Shown here: piece by piece, positions 52,004-62,006 of the stretch
How the letters are laid out: every line of letters starts with the position of its first letter
Numbering within the stretch: position 1 is the first letter of the stretch
Source of the DNA: an uncultured Thiothrix sp.
Lineage (GTDB): Bacteria; Pseudomonadota; Gammaproteobacteria; Thiotrichales; Thiotrichaceae
Assembly (NCBI RefSeq): GCF_937873765.1
Contig: NZ_CALMZC010000038.1
Coordinates: 62,001 to 126,000, forward strand
Length of the DNA: 64,000 nt
Direction of reading: 5' to 3'
Program-made: the position numbers and the translations under genes
Notes under the pieces: model-generated
Told to the model about the DNA's origin: nothing
Database searches by the model: none
What the model saw: the letters and a program-made list of their open reading frames with translations, nothing else

Positions 52004-53206
52004 ATGTTGATCCTGCGTTTACAAACACCTCAAGATGCTGAGTTTGCTTATGCAAGACTGGAGGGCAATGCTACTTCAGGAGAATGGCATTCTGGTACTT
52101 GGGCGCAAGTTAATAAACTAAATGGTAATCAGCCTGTTATTTTGTTGATTCCAAGTGCTGATGTTTTATTGACACGCACGATCTTGGTTACCACAAATAA
52201 TCGCCAATTAAAACAAGCGTTACCTTATACCTTAGAGGAAAACTTAGTCGGCGAAGTCGAAGATCAGCATTTTGTTTGGCAAGCTGAAAACGATAACACA
52301 CTAGCTGTTGCAGTGATTGAACGTGCGCGTCTAAAAGTTTGGATTCAGCTTTTAAAGCAACAGAAACTGCGTGCCAAGGCTATCTTGCCTGACGTGTTTG
52401 CTTTGCCAGTGAATGAAGCCATGCCCACCTTGTGGCAACGCGAAGGACAAGCTTGGGTACGCACCGATGCAGTGAGTGGGTTTAGTTGCCCAGCGATCTC
52501 TCTGCCTTTATTAGTCAATAGTTTGTTTGCTCCAGAAGCACAGGAACGCAAACTGCAACTATATACCGATCAGCCTGCGGATTGGCAGCAAGCTTTTACT
52601 ATTTTCCCAGAACCGCAGCCTAATCATTTATTACAGAAAAGCTTGCAAGCAGGGATGGGATTGAATCTGCTCGCGGGTTATCAAGATGACAGCATGTCTA
52701 GCTTCAATCGTAATTGGCGGCGTTGGAAGCTAGTAGCTGGGCTCGCAATATTTTGTGGCGCTGTTTGGACAGGTATTCAGGGTATGGATATTTGGCGCAG
52801 TGCCGAGCAGTTGAAACTGGCAGAACAGCACAATCTCAGCTTATTTCGCGAAATCTTTCCTGAAGTCAAAGAGATTGAAGTTAGTGCTCTGCGCTCACGG
52901 GCTACCTCAGAAATGGCCAAGATTGAAGCTCTGAATCCAGCAGCGACTGATAAGATTAGCCTCTTGCCTTATTTAACGATGGTTGGCAAAGTTTTCCAAC
53001 AAGAGCAAGGCTTGAAAATTACTGAAATTCGTGCCCGGGATGGGCGTTTAAGTGTAGTGTTCGAAACACCCGACTTAAAAGCGACCGAACGCATTGGGCA
53101 GGGGCTAACCACTTTATTGGGACGTGAAGTCAATGTGAAATCGACGCAAGCTAATAATATTGTCCGTGGCGAAGTGACTTTAGGTGCTGGAGGAGAAAAT
53201 ACGTGA
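52004..53206 (+). CDS. gspL: Type II secretion inner-membrane protein GspL
   Basis: 400 residues. The N-terminal cytoplasmic actin-like domain (LPYTLEENLVGEVEDQHFVW) binds the GspE ATPase. A single span (about 243-262, VAGLAIFCGAVWTG) is followed by a ferredoxin-like periplasmic domain (about 310-395). It links the ATPase to the pseudopilus with GspM. It overlaps gspM by four bases. Confidence 0.9.
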   Translation: MLILRLQTPQDAEFAYARLEGNATSGEWHSGTWAQVNKLNGNQPVILLIPSADVLLTRTILVTTNNRQLKQALPYTLEENLVGEVEDQHFVWQAENDNTLAVAVIERARLKVWIQLLKQQKLRAKAILPDVFALPVNEAMPTLWQREGQAWVRTDAVSGFSCPAISLPLLVNSLFAPEAQERKLQLYTDQPADWQQAFTIFPEPQPNHLLQKSLQAGMGLNLLAGYQDDSMSSFNRNWRRWKLVAGLAIFCGAVWTGIQGMDIWRSAEQLKLAEQHNLSLFREIFPEVKEIEVSALRSRATSEMAKIEALNPAATDKISLLPYLTMVGKVFQQEQGLKITEIRARDGRLSVVFETPDLKATERIGQGLTTLLGREVNVKSTQANNIVRGEVTLGAGGENT

Positions 53207-53691
53207 AAGCTTGGTTTGCAGCGCTCTCCGAACGCGAACGTTATTTGTTACTTATTGGCGTAACAGCTATTCTGGCTACTGTGCTATGGTTTTATGCTTG
53301 GAAGCCTCTAGTAAAATATAAAAACCAAGTGGCTGCTGATTTAGTAACCGCTGCAGAAGATGCCACTTTGCTAAAAAGTGCGAAAGCACAATTAGTCGCT
53401 GAACAAGCTGCTGCTAGTGTCAGACAGCCTATTGATACCACAACTAGTGTGCAAATCGCGATTACGCCTGCCTTACAGAAATATCAACTAGATAAGCCTG
53501 AGATTTTGGTGCGTTCTGAAGCCAAAGGTAAAGATGGTGTCAATATTCGCTTAGATAATGCACCTTTTGATCAGGTGATTGCGTTTCTGGCTGAGCTTGA
53601 AACCCAATATGCAATTTATGCGACAACCATTGGGCTTATTCCGGGGGCTGCTCCGGGTTTAGCAGGCTTGCAACTGACTTTAGAACGATGA
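53203..53691 (+). CDS. gspM: Type II secretion protein GspM
   Basis: 162 residues: short cytoplasmic start (KAWFAALSERERYLL, a typical GspM opening), one span (about 15-32), then a small periplasmic ferredoxin-like domain. It stabilises GspL in the inner-membrane platform. Overlaps gspL and gspN by four bases each, so the three are translationally coupled. Confidence 0.92.
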   Translation: MKAWFAALSERERYLLLIGVTAILATVLWFYAWKPLVKYKNQVAADLVTAAEDATLLKSAKAQLVAEQAAASVRQPIDTTTSVQIAITPALQKYQLDKPEILVRSEAKGKDGVNIRLDNAPFDQVIAFLAELETQYAIYATTIGLIPGAAPGLAGLQLTLER

Positions 53692-54599
53692 AAAAACAAG
53701 TATTTTGGATCTTAGCTGGCTTTACTAGCTTCACAGTGTCTTTGGCAGTGCTAGCACCTTTGAGTTTCTTCACGCAACAAGCGACTAAAGCGAGGCCAGA
53801 GCTAAGCTTTGGTGGTGTGAGTGGAACTTTATGGGATGGTAAGATTGCTAAGGCTATTATATCCCAAGCACAAATTGCCGATTTAACTTGGAGGTTTGCG
53901 CCGACTAAATTACTCAATGGTATGCTCGCCGCAGATATGGAGGGTACTGTCCAAGCAGTACATCTAAAAGGTCAATGTGGCTTGGTTTGGAATACTAATT
54001 TAGCTTGCTCACCCCTGAATTTAGAATTACCTGCGGCTTCTTTAGGGCAAGTGAATCCAGCTTTGCAAAACTTACCGGTTGCTTTAGGTGGTACTTTTCG
54101 CGCTATTATCGATGATATTCACTGGGATCGGGAAACGATGCCGATTATGAATGGCTCGTTGATTTGGGTAGATGGCAGTGTACAAACGCCTATTGCAGTC
54201 AATCTAGGTGGTCAATATCGGGCGCGTGTTCGAGAGGGTAGCGGCAAGCAGGCCTTAAACATTGCTTTGCAATCCGATCAAGCCAGTATTGTGCTAGACG
54301 GTAAAGTGGATCTTGAAAAAGATGGTTTGTATACAGCAGAGGTTTTTCTTAAGCCTTCAGCAGAGGCAGATCCCAGTATTGCCCAAGGTTTGAGTTTATT
54401 AGGTTCCGTGCAGACTGATGGTAGTGTGCAGCTTAAAAGCAGTGGGCAGATTAGTTTGAACTTGGGTGCTGCGCCCGCAGCAGTAACAGCGGCTGATCCA
54501 ACGGCGCAAACTATGCCAGCTCCAGCTCCAGCTCCAGCAGCTACACCTCAACCAGCAGCACCGGCTGCACAATCTGCTCCTGCTGTAGAAGAGGACTAA
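53688..54599 (+). CDS. gspN: Type II secretion protein GspN
   Basis: 303 residues: one N-terminal span (about 7-27), then a T2SSN periplasmic domain with LSFGGVSGTLWDGK and DLTWRF. The last ~45 residues are a Pro/Ala-rich linker (PAPAPAPAATPQP) with no domain. GspN is found in a subset of type II systems and its role is unclear. Last gene of the operon; a strong bidirectional terminator follows. Confidence 0.88.
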   Translation: MKKQVFWILAGFTSFTVSLAVLAPLSFFTQQATKARPELSFGGVSGTLWDGKIAKAIISQAQIADLTWRFAPTKLLNGMLAADMEGTVQAVHLKGQCGLVWNTNLACSPLNLELPAASLGQVNPALQNLPVALGGTFRAIIDDIHWDRETMPIMNGSLIWVDGSVQTPIAVNLGGQYRARVREGSGKQALNIALQSDQASIVLDGKVDLEKDGLYTAEVFLKPSAEADPSIAQGLSLLGSVQTDGSVQLKSSGQISLNLGAAPAAVTAADPTAQTMPAPAPAPAATPQPAAPAAQSAPAVEED

Positions 54600-54607
54600 C
54601 GAACCGC

Positions 54608-54640
54608 AAACTAGGCAGATCTCATGAATCTGCCTAGTTT
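54608..54640. terminator. Bidirectional terminator between gspN and glyS
   Basis: Perfect 13-bp inverted repeat AAACTAGGCAGAT / ATCTGCCTAGTTT (54608-54620 and 54628-54640) with a 7-nt loop, placed between the convergent ends of the gsp and glyQS operons. The T-rich ends of each arm let it act in both directions, although the T runs are short. Confidence 0.8.
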
Positions 54641-54646
54641 AGTTGA

Positions 54647-56713
54647 TTAAAGCACTGATAAATCTGCGACGCGTAAGAACAGACCACGCAGTTGGTTTAA
54701 TAAAGCTAAGCGATTATTGCGTAAAGCTTCATCCTCCGCCATCACCATCACCTCATTAAAGAAGTTATCCACTGATTCGCGCAGATGAGCTAAAGACAAT
54801 AAAGCCTGTTCATAATCACCTGTCGCAAATAAAGGTAATACCTGAGCTTGTTGGGCTTCTAAGCTTGCTGCTAAAGCATGCTCAGCGGGTTCTCTTAAAA
54901 GGCTCGGATTCACTTCAGCAGGAATAGCCGTTTCGACTTTCTTCAGAATATTGCTGATGCGTTTATTTGCAGCTGCTAAGCTTTCTGACGCTGTTAATTG
55001 CCGGAAGGACACCACCGCTTTCAAGCGCTGCTCAAAGTCTAAGGGTTGCGTGGGTTTCAAAACGGCGACAGCTTCAACCAGTTCAGCATTAATGCCTTGC
55101 TCTTGGTAGTAAGCCCGCAAGCGCTCCAAAATATAATCTAGTGCCTCTTGCATATCCGGCTTTTTGCCTAATTGCGTTGTTAGATTATGCGCGGCTTGAT
55201 CGAGTAGATCAGCCAAATCTAAAGGCAACTTCTGCTCAATCAGAATGCGCAAAACACCTACTGCTAAGCGGCGTAAACCAAAGGGGTCTTTCGTGCCTGT
55301 AGGCTTTTGGCCGATTGCGAAAATACCCGCTAGGGTATCAATTCTTTCAGCTAAAGCCAGAATCCGTCCAGTGGCGGTGCTAGGTAGTTGATCGCCTGCA
55401 AAGCGTGGCAAATACTGTTCTTCCAAAGCTTGAGCGACTTCTGTCGGTTCGCCATCATGTTGGGCATAGTAGCGCCCCATCGTGCCCTGGAGATCAGTGA
55501 ATTCAAACACCATATTGGTGACTAAATCGCATTTGCCTAGTTCAGCAGCCCGTACCGCCAAGTTTTCATCCACTTTAAGTTGCTGAGCCATGTATTTTGC
55601 AAGCTTAGCGACGCGTGCCGATTTGTCATGTAAGGTACCGAGTTGCTGTTGGAAAACCACAGTTTTCAATTTGTCACGCCGGCCGGCTAGAGGCTGTTTC
55701 TTATCTTGTTCCCAGAAGAAGGCTGCATCACTAAAGCGGGGGCGAATCACACGTTCATTGCCTTCGCTGACTTTACTCGGGTCTTTGCTTTCAATATTGC
55801 TGATGGTGATGAAATTCGGCATCAACTTGCCATGGGCATCCGTTAAGCCAAAGTATTTTTGGTCGCCTTGCATGGTGTGAATCAATGCTTCTTGCGGCAC
55901 ATCGAGGAACTTTTCTTCAAAGCGCCCAGCAATGGGGACGGGCCATTCGACTAAAGCCGCTACTTCATCTAATAAGGAGTCTGGCATAATGGCCTTGCCA
56001 CCGAGTTCGGTTGCTAGTTCTTGGACGCGCTGGCTGATCATTTCGCTACGCGCTTCAAAGCGTGCGATCACATAAGCTTCGCCTAATTGCACGGCATAAT
56101 CAGCAGGATTGCGAATGCTAATGGGTGCAGGTGCATGAAAGCGATGACCACGGCTTTCACGGCCGGTTTTAATGCTAAGGATTTCAGCATCAATCACTTG
56201 CTCATCCGCTAGCATCACAATCCAATGCACTGGGCGCACAAATTCAGCTTCACCCTCGCCCCAGCGCATACGTTTAGGAATCGGTAAGTTCGCTAAAGAT
56301 TGATCCACTATTTTCGGAAACAGTTCAGCCGTTTTCTGCCCCGCTTGTTGTTGGCGGAAGACTAACCATGCACCTTTATCAGTTTCCAAGCGTTGTAAAG
56401 CGGCAAACTCAACCCCACAGGAAGCTGCAAAACCCAGTGCTGCTTTAGAAGGATTACCTTCTTTGTCAAAAGCTGCTTGGATAGCGGGGCCACGTTTCTC
56501 AACCAGTTGATCGGCTTGTTGGGCTGGAATGCCTTTCAGCCAAACCGCTAAACGGCGCGGTGCTGCATAAGCGATGACTTTATCGGCGGTTAAACCGGCT
56601 GTTTGATAGCCGGATACAATGCCGTCGGTGAAGGCATCGGACAGTTTCTTTAAAGCCTTGGGTGGTAGTTCTTCAGTGCCGATTTCTACCAGTAAATCTA
56701 TTGTGTCAGTCAT
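54647..56713 (-). CDS. glyS: Glycyl-tRNA synthetase beta subunit
   Basis: 688 residues, full length for the bacterial alpha2beta2 enzyme. The start TIDLLVEIGTEELPPKALKKL is diagnostic, and the HD-like core (ELGKCDLVTNMVFEFTDLQGTMGRYYA) and C-terminal anticodon-binding domain (DNFFNEVMVMAEDEALRNNRLALLNQ) are seen. The beta subunit recognises tRNA(Gly). Begins one base after the glyQ stop. Confidence 0.97.
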   Translation of the reverse strand: MTDTIDLLVEIGTEELPPKALKKLSDAFTDGIVSGYQTAGLTADKVIAYAAPRRLAVWLKGIPAQQADQLVEKRGPAIQAAFDKEGNPSKAALGFAASCGVEFAALQRLETDKGAWLVFRQQQAGQKTAELFPKIVDQSLANLPIPKRMRWGEGEAEFVRPVHWIVMLADEQVIDAEILSIKTGRESRGHRFHAPAPISIRNPADYAVQLGEAYVIARFEARSEMISQRVQELATELGGKAIMPDSLLDEVAALVEWPVPIAGRFEEKFLDVPQEALIHTMQGDQKYFGLTDAHGKLMPNFITISNIESKDPSKVSEGNERVIRPRFSDAAFFWEQDKKQPLAGRRDKLKTVVFQQQLGTLHDKSARVAKLAKYMAQQLKVDENLAVRAAELGKCDLVTNMVFEFTDLQGTMGRYYAQHDGEPTEVAQALEEQYLPRFAGDQLPSTATGRILALAERIDTLAGIFAIGQKPTGTKDPFGLRRLAVGVLRILIEQKLPLDLADLLDQAAHNLTTQLGKKPDMQEALDYILERLRAYYQEQGINAELVEAVAVLKPTQPLDFEQRLKAVVSFRQLTASESLAAANKRISNILKKVETAIPAEVNPSLLREPAEHALAASLEAQQAQVLPLFATGDYEQALLSLAHLRESVDNFFNEVMVMAEDEALRNNRLALLNQLRGLFLRVADLSVL

Positions 56714-56714
56714 C

Positions 56715-57629
56715 TTAGGCTACCTTGGGTTCTGATTGCAGCATCGGGAAACCGAGTTTTTCACGGGTGGCGTAATAACCCTCGGCAACGGCTCGGGCTA
56801 AAGTACGCACGCGCAAAATATAGCGTTGACGTTCAGTAACCGAGATAGCCTTGCGTGCATCTAGCAGATTAAAGGTATGCGAAGCTTTGAGCATTTGTTC
56901 ATAAGCAGGTAGTGGTAAACCTAACTCACTCATGCGCTGACTTTCACGTTCAGCCACATTGAATTGATGGAACAGTGCCTCAGTATCGGCATACTCGAAG
57001 TTATAAGTCGATTGTTCAACTTCGTTTTGATGGTAAACATCGCCATAAGTGACAATGCCTTGTGGCCCGCGTGCCCAGACTAAATCATAAACGCTGGTGA
57101 CATTTTGCATATACATGGCTAACCGTTCCAGACCGTAAGTGATTTCACCACTGACGGGTCGACAATCCAAACCGCCGACTTGTTGGAAATAGGTAAACTG
57201 AGTCACTTCCATCCCATTCAGCCAAATCTCCCAACCTAAACCCCAAGCGCCTAAGGTGGGTGACTCCCAGTTATCCTCCACGAAGCGAATATCATTCACT
57301 AAAGGATCAAAACCTAAAGCTTTGAGTGAACCTAAATACAGCTCTTGGAAATTGGGGGGGGAGGGCTTGAGTAATACTTGGAATTGATAGTAGTGCTGTA
57401 AGCGATTCGGATTTTCACCATAGCGACCATCAGTGGGGCGGCGTGAAGGTTGCACATAGGCCGCCCGCCAAGGTTCTGGGCCAATGGCACGTAAAAAGGT
57501 TGCTGGATGGAAAGTACCTGCACCCATTTCCATATCATAAGGCTGCATTAACACACAACCTTGCTCAGCCCAATACGCTTGCAGTGCTTGAATCATGCCC
57601 TGAAAGGTGGATAAGTCGTAGTTAGCCAT
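56715..57629 (-). CDS. glyQ: Glycyl-tRNA synthetase alpha subunit
   Basis: 304 residues from the ATG at 57629; family members start with a short lead then [18 protein letters not shown], so the 16-codon in-frame extension to 57677 is rejected. It is a class II core that activates glycine: [29 protein letters not shown] and the ERLAMYMQ motif. Operon glyQ-glyS. Confidence 0.97.
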   Translation of the reverse strand: MANYDLSTFQGMIQALQAYWAEQGCVLMQPYDMEMGAGTFHPATFLRAIGPEPWRAAYVQPSRRPTDGRYGENPNRLQHYYQFQVLLKPSPPNFQELYLGSLKALGFDPLVNDIRFVEDNWESPTLGAWGLGWEIWLNGMEVTQFTYFQQVGGLDCRPVSGEITYGLERLAMYMQNVTSVYDLVWARGPQGIVTYGDVYHQNEVEQSTYNFEYADTEALFHQFNVAERESQRMSELGLPLPAYEQMLKASHTFNLLDARKAISVTERQRYILRVRTLARAVAEGYYATREKLGFPMLQSEPKVA

Positions 57630-57769
57630 TGTTGATTCTGTAATTTTTGCCAAGAAAGCGTCGAGTATACTGCACATTGCTTAAGCTAGCAGCAGCCAAC
57701 CGATGAAAACGGGATGAGTGGTGGGAATAGAAAGAAGGATAGAATTTCTACCCTTGCTTTCAAGTTTGA

Positions 57770-58717
57770 TTAGGCTTGACGTGTGCGCAAGAGGCTAAGA
57801 ATCACGGAGCCTGCAATTAAGCTAGCTACGATACCCAAAGACCAAGTAATCGGAATTTTATACACGTCTAATAACAGCATTTTCGCGCCGATAAATAGCA
57901 GCACTAAGGCTAAGCCATATTTCAAATAGACAAAGCGATCAGCCACATCAGCCAATAAGAAGTACATAGCGCGTAAACCTAGAATCGCGAATACATTCGA
58001 GGTTAAAACAATGAAGGGATCAGAGGTAATCGCGAAAATCGCTGGAATCGAATCCACAGCAAAAATTAAGTCGGTAATTTCTACCAAAACCAGGACTAAA
58101 AATAAGGGGGTGGCATAGCGCAAGCCATCTTGCATCACAAAGAAGCGTTCTTCGTGTAGGCTGGTGGTCATACGCATATGTCCGCGAATCCAGCGTACTA
58201 GTTTATTGTTTTCAAGATCAGGTTGATGTTCAGATGCCCAGAGCATTTTAATCCCTGTGAACATAAGAAAAGCCCCAAATATATAAAGTATCCAATGGAA
58301 ATGTGTGAGTAACCAAGCACCCATTAGAATCATAATCGTGCGCATAACCAAAGCACCTAGCACCCCATAGAGTAAAATCCGGCGTTGGTATTCGATGGGT
58401 ACAGCAAAATAGCTAAAGATCATTAGCCACACGAAAATATTATCGACTGCTAAAGATTTCTCTACTAGATAGCCGGTAATGAATTCAAGTGCTTTGGTAT
58501 CAGCCAGCGCTCGACTTTGGGTTTCAGATAGATACCACCACAAACCCAGTGCAAATAGCAGAGCAATTGCGATCCAAACTAGCGACCAAATGGCCGCTTC
58601 TTTGAAAGACACCTTATGTGCTTTCCGGCCTCCAAGTAAAAATAAGTCTGCCAAAATCATGGCAATCACAAAGATAAAAAATCCCGCCCACATCCACGGG
58701 GTGCCAATGGTCTCCAC
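57770..58717 (-). CDS. TerC/Alx-family membrane protein
   Basis: 315 residues, about nine membrane spans, the length and layout of E. coli Alx. The TerC signature is [16 protein letters not shown] and the second acidic site is [17 protein letters not shown]. Alx exports manganese under alkaline or high-Mn conditions in E. coli and is controlled there by a pH/Mn riboswitch; the leader here (58718-58890) shows no obvious match to that motif but has a palindrome at 58754-58776. A distinct short TerC paralog lies at 17618. Confidence 0.9.
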   Translation of the reverse strand: METIGTPWMWAGFFIFVIAMILADLFLLGGRKAHKVSFKEAAIWSLVWIAIALLFALGLWWYLSETQSRALADTKALEFITGYLVEKSLAVDNIFVWLMIFSYFAVPIEYQRRILLYGVLGALVMRTIMILMGAWLLTHFHWILYIFGAFLMFTGIKMLWASEHQPDLENNKLVRWIRGHMRMTTSLHEERFFVMQDGLRYATPLFLVLVLVEITDLIFAVDSIPAIFAITSDPFIVLTSNVFAILGLRAMYFLLADVADRFVYLKYGLALVLLFIGAKMLLLDVYKIPITWSLGIVASLIAGSVILSLLRTRQA

Positions 58718-58753
58718 GGCGAGTTTCTCCTAACAGTTATTAAAATTTATTAA

Positions 58754-58776
58754 ATTCCTAGTAAATTAGTAGGAAT
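58754..58776. promoter_or_regulatory. Palindrome between alx and recQ
   Basis: ATTCCTA / TAGGAAT (58754-58760 and 58770-58776) with a 9-base AT-rich centre, 37 bases upstream of the minus-strand gene's start. A second dyad, CACAAT-TGGG-ATTGTG, sits at 58822-58837. Either could be an operator or a leader hairpin; no known regulator is matched. Confidence 0.35.
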
Positions 58777-58891
58777 TCAGCTATTGACTGTAAAACAAGC
58801 ACAATAGTGATAGCGAATAAACACAATTGGGATTGTGCGTTTTATGAATCTAAGCTGAGTCAAAACTAGAAGCATGGCATAATCCCTTCTC

Positions 58892-60703
58892 ATGCAACGC
58901 GCCCAACAAATCCTCAAAACTATTTATGGCTACACCGATTTTCGCCTCAACCAGCAGGCGATTATCGCTGCTTTGCTGGAGGGTCAAGATGTTTTGGCTC
59001 TAATGCCTACGGGGGGTGGCAAATCACTTTGCTATCAAATTCCGGCTTTAGTGCGGGAAGGAGTTGGGATTGTAGTCTCTCCCCTAATTGCACTGATGCA
59101 AGATCAAGTCGTGGCTTTGCAGCAGCTCGGGATTCGAGCAGAGTTTTTAAATTCCACCCTTGGATTCAATGAGGTTCAACGTATTGAAACAGCCCTGTTA
59201 GCAGGGGAATTAGACTTGCTCTATGTTGCACCGGAGCGTTTAGTCACCGATCGTATGTTGAATCTGTTGGGAATGGTTCAAGAACGGGTAGGGCTTGCTT
59301 TATTTGCCATTGATGAAGCCCATTGTGTCTCACAATGGGGGCATGATTTCCGTCCTGAATATCAACAACTCTATATCCTTGCAGAGCGTTTCCCACAAGT
59401 GCCGCGCATGGCTTTAACCGCGACGGCTGATCTGCGTACTCGCCAAGAAATTATTAGCCAGCTTAAGCTCGATCAAGCAGCGGTTTTCATTAATAGCTTT
59501 GACCGCCCGAATATTCGTTACCTGATTCAAGATGGGCAAAATGCACGCCAGCAGCTTTGGGATTTTCTGGAGGCCAATCATCCTGAGGATGCCGGAATTG
59601 TGTATTGTCTATCGCGCAAAAAAGTGGAGGATACCGCTACTTGGTTAGCCCAACAGGGACGGATTGCCCTGCCTTATCATGCAGGGTTAAGCGCGGAAAT
59701 GCGCCGGGTAAATCAAGGGCGTTTCTTGCGTGAAGAGGGTGTGATTATTGTTGCAACCATTGCCTTTGGGATGGGGATCGATAAGCCGGATGTACGTTTT
59801 GTGGCGCATTTGAGTCTACCGAAAAGTATTGAGGCTTATTACCAAGAAACCGGACGAGCCGGGCGCGATGGCGAACCAGCGAATGCATGGATGGCCTATG
59901 GCTTACAGGATGTAATCAGTTTACGGCAAATGATGGAAACCTCTAATTTGCCTGAGCAGCAAAAGCGCATTGAGTATCACAAACTCGAAGCGATGTTAGG
60001 CTTATGTGAACTGATTACCTGTCGCCGCCAAGCGCTCTTAGATTATTTCGGTGAAATGGGTTCTAAACCTTGTGGTAATTGTGACAATTGTTTACAAGCT
60101 CCAGAAAGCTGGGACGCTTCCTTAGCGGCACAAAAAGCGTTGTCTTGTGTGTATCGCACCGGCCAGCGTTTTGGTGTCACTTATGTGATTGATGTGCTGC
60201 TTGGCAAAGATGAAGAGCGCATCAAATCCAATGGGCACACTCGATTATCCACTTTTGGGATTGGGCAAGAGTTGTCTAGCAATGAATGGCGCACCTTATT
60301 TCGCCAATTGATTGCACTCGGCTATTTGAATGTTGATTTAGAAGGCCATGGCGGACTGTATCTTAACGAGAAAGCCCGTCCGCTATTGCGTGGAGAAAGC
60401 AAGTTGTCCTTACGCCGCGAGCGCAAAACTGAAAAGAAAAAAGCTCGCATTAAAGCTAGTGCCGAACAGCCCATTCGCTGGACTGATCAGCCGCTTTGGG
60501 ATGGCTTACGTCGTGTGCGTGCACAATTAGCCAAACAGCATGCCGTACCACCTTATGTGATTTTCCACGATGCGACTTTGCGCGAAATGCTTAAACTACG
60601 CCCACGAACTTTAGCAGAGCTGGCCCTACTCAGTGGCATCGGCCAGCGTAAATTAGCCAGTTACGGACAAACATTCTTGGATGAGCTTTTGCAGCATGAA
60701 TGA
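58892..60703 (+). CDS. recQ: ATP-dependent DNA helicase RecQ
   Basis: 603 residues, typical RecQ. 3'-5' helicase in recombination and fork repair. Motifs: [16 protein letters not shown] (I), [18 protein letters not shown] (II plus aromatic loop), LTATAD (III), [19 protein letters not shown] and [11 protein letters not shown] (V-VI). Then a zinc module ([12 protein letters not shown]...CGNCDNC), a winged helix, and a C-terminal HRDC domain (after ~515). A basic [12 protein letters not shown] linker joins the last two. Three bases separate its stop from the convergent gene. Confidence 0.97.
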   Translation: MQRAQQILKTIYGYTDFRLNQQAIIAALLEGQDVLALMPTGGGKSLCYQIPALVREGVGIVVSPLIALMQDQVVALQQLGIRAEFLNSTLGFNEVQRIETALLAGELDLLYVAPERLVTDRMLNLLGMVQERVGLALFAIDEAHCVSQWGHDFRPEYQQLYILAERFPQVPRMALTATADLRTRQEIISQLKLDQAAVFINSFDRPNIRYLIQDGQNARQQLWDFLEANHPEDAGIVYCLSRKKVEDTATWLAQQGRIALPYHAGLSAEMRRVNQGRFLREEGVIIVATIAFGMGIDKPDVRFVAHLSLPKSIEAYYQETGRAGRDGEPANAWMAYGLQDVISLRQMMETSNLPEQQKRIEYHKLEAMLGLCELITCRRQALLDYFGEMGSKPCGNCDNCLQAPESWDASLAAQKALSCVYRTGQRFGVTYVIDVLLGKDEERIKSNGHTRLSTFGIGQELSSNEWRTLFRQLIALGYLNVDLEGHGGLYLNEKARPLLRGESKLSLRRERKTEKKKARIKASAEQPIRWTDQPLWDGLRRVRAQLAKQHAVPPYVIFHDATLREMLKLRPRTLAELALLSGIGQRKLASYGQTFLDELLQHE

Positions 60704-60706
60704 GTC

Positions 60707-61333
60707 TTAGCCATGCTCATATAAATGTCGCCGCCGGCAGAACGATACCACAATATAACGTGTCCCTTTAGTCGTAGGGCGTCCGCCGTGAGGGTGTGTA
60801 ATACAAGGGAACAGGGTGCAATAACCACTTTTGGGGTTACCTAAAATCTTTTGGCGGACAAACCAAGTACCCCCTCCTTCAAACCCACGGTTCAAACCTA
60901 CGGTGAAAGTATAATCGGCATAATCTTGATGGATTGAAAGCAACACTTGTTCATTCGCCCGATAGCGCGCCATAAAGCTTTCTTCGACCATATCCTCCCA
61001 ATGCCGGCCTTCTAAACGCCAAATCTTGCGCGCGATGGGATGGCAAAAAGTGTGCATCACTTGGTGATACATTTCCGCTAAACCTAAGTCTTGCAATAAA
61101 ACATCGGTGGTTGGATAGTATTCATGACGGGCAGTTGTCCATTTTCCCAAACGTTCAGCTTGCTCGACCACTTCATAACAGAAGGTGTCAGTGAATAACG
61201 GGAAACAATAAATATCAGGCCCAAGCTCATCAATCATCAAATCAACATCACCGGTACGAATGCCCGGAGCAATATATTTTTTGATCCAAGCGTCTTTATG
61301 ATCGCGCCAATCAAATAGAGAGATTTCTTGCAT
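60707..61333 (-). CDS. Fe(II)/2-oxoglutarate-dependent oxygenase, PLOD-like
   Basis: 208 residues. The iron facial triad is visible as His135-x-Asp137 (SIHQDYADYTF) and His182 in CITHPHGG, with Arg192 (KGTRYIVVSF) placed to bind 2-oxoglutarate. The double-stranded helix and GGGTWFV segment resemble the C-terminal domain of procollagen-lysine dioxygenases and related protein hydroxylases. The substrate is unknown. It overlaps no partner gene; the 3' end is 3 bases from recQ's stop. Confidence 0.75.
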   Translation of the reverse strand: MQEISLFDWRDHKDAWIKKYIAPGIRTGDVDLMIDELGPDIYCFPLFTDTFCYEVVEQAERLGKWTTARHEYYPTTDVLLQDLGLAEMYHQVMHTFCHPIARKIWRLEGRHWEDMVEESFMARYRANEQVLLSIHQDYADYTFTVGLNRGFEGGGTWFVRQKILGNPKSGYCTLFPCITHPHGGRPTTKGTRYIVVSFCRRRHLYEHG

Positions 61334-61520
61334 GATGCCTCATTCCATTTTTTTATTAATTCTCAAAATCATGCCAGAAATTAAGTTCATTAGCCTGAGC
61401 TGGCAGATGTTCGGCGAAGGGCAGATGCTTAAGCGGTGTACTAGTAAAACTATGAAACTTGCAGTATAAGCAAACAGTCTAATCGGTGTAGATTCTAATT
61501 AAATTGAAAAGGAGTGAGCA

Positions 61521-61985
61521 ATGCGTTTAGGTTCCGTTTTAACTTCTACAGCTTTATTAGCCGTTTTATCAACGAGTGCTCAAGCAGCATGGCAATCCAT
61601 TCCCGGAGCGGCGTGTAGTCCGCTCTTGGGTAATCAAACTACTCAGTTTAATAAAGTTGGTGATACTGGTTATGCGCGTATTGGTGCAGGTAGTGCTTGG
61701 GTTTCCTGCCCTTTGCATCGCACCATGTTTGTGCGTAAGTTGGTTTATGTAAATTTAAATCATCCAAGTGCACGCGGGACTCTGTGTAAGATCATGCGTA
61801 GTAATTATTTAACAGGTGCTGCGAACTCCTCGTCTGCTACCGCACAAGGCACAGGTAATGTTGTCGCTGGCTTTAATATTAATATTACAGCCTTAGGAAC
61901 TATGGCTGCTTATGATACCTACAGTGTGAGCTGTAATGTAGCTCAAGGTACAACGATACGTGGTGTGAGCTGGGAAGATAATTAA
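61521..61985 (+). CDS. Small exported protein, unknown
   Basis: 154 residues with a strong signal peptide (cleavage after SAQA, residue 23). The mature part has four Cys that could form two disulfides (AACSPLL, VSCPLHR, GTLCKIM, VSCNVAQ) and a beta-rich composition. I recognise no family. A GAGTGAGCAATG start region gives a plausible ribosome-binding site. The coiled-coil gene follows after 21 bases, so they may be one operon. Confidence 0.65.
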   Translation: MRLGSVLTSTALLAVLSTSAQAAWQSIPGAACSPLLGNQTTQFNKVGDTGYARIGAGSAWVSCPLHRTMFVRKLVYVNLNHPSARGTLCKIMRSNYLTGAANSSSATAQGTGNVVAGFNINITALGTMAAYDTYSVSCNVAQGTTIRGVSWEDN

Positions 61986-62006
61986 GCAGTTTTAGGGTTT
62001 CAGTCG

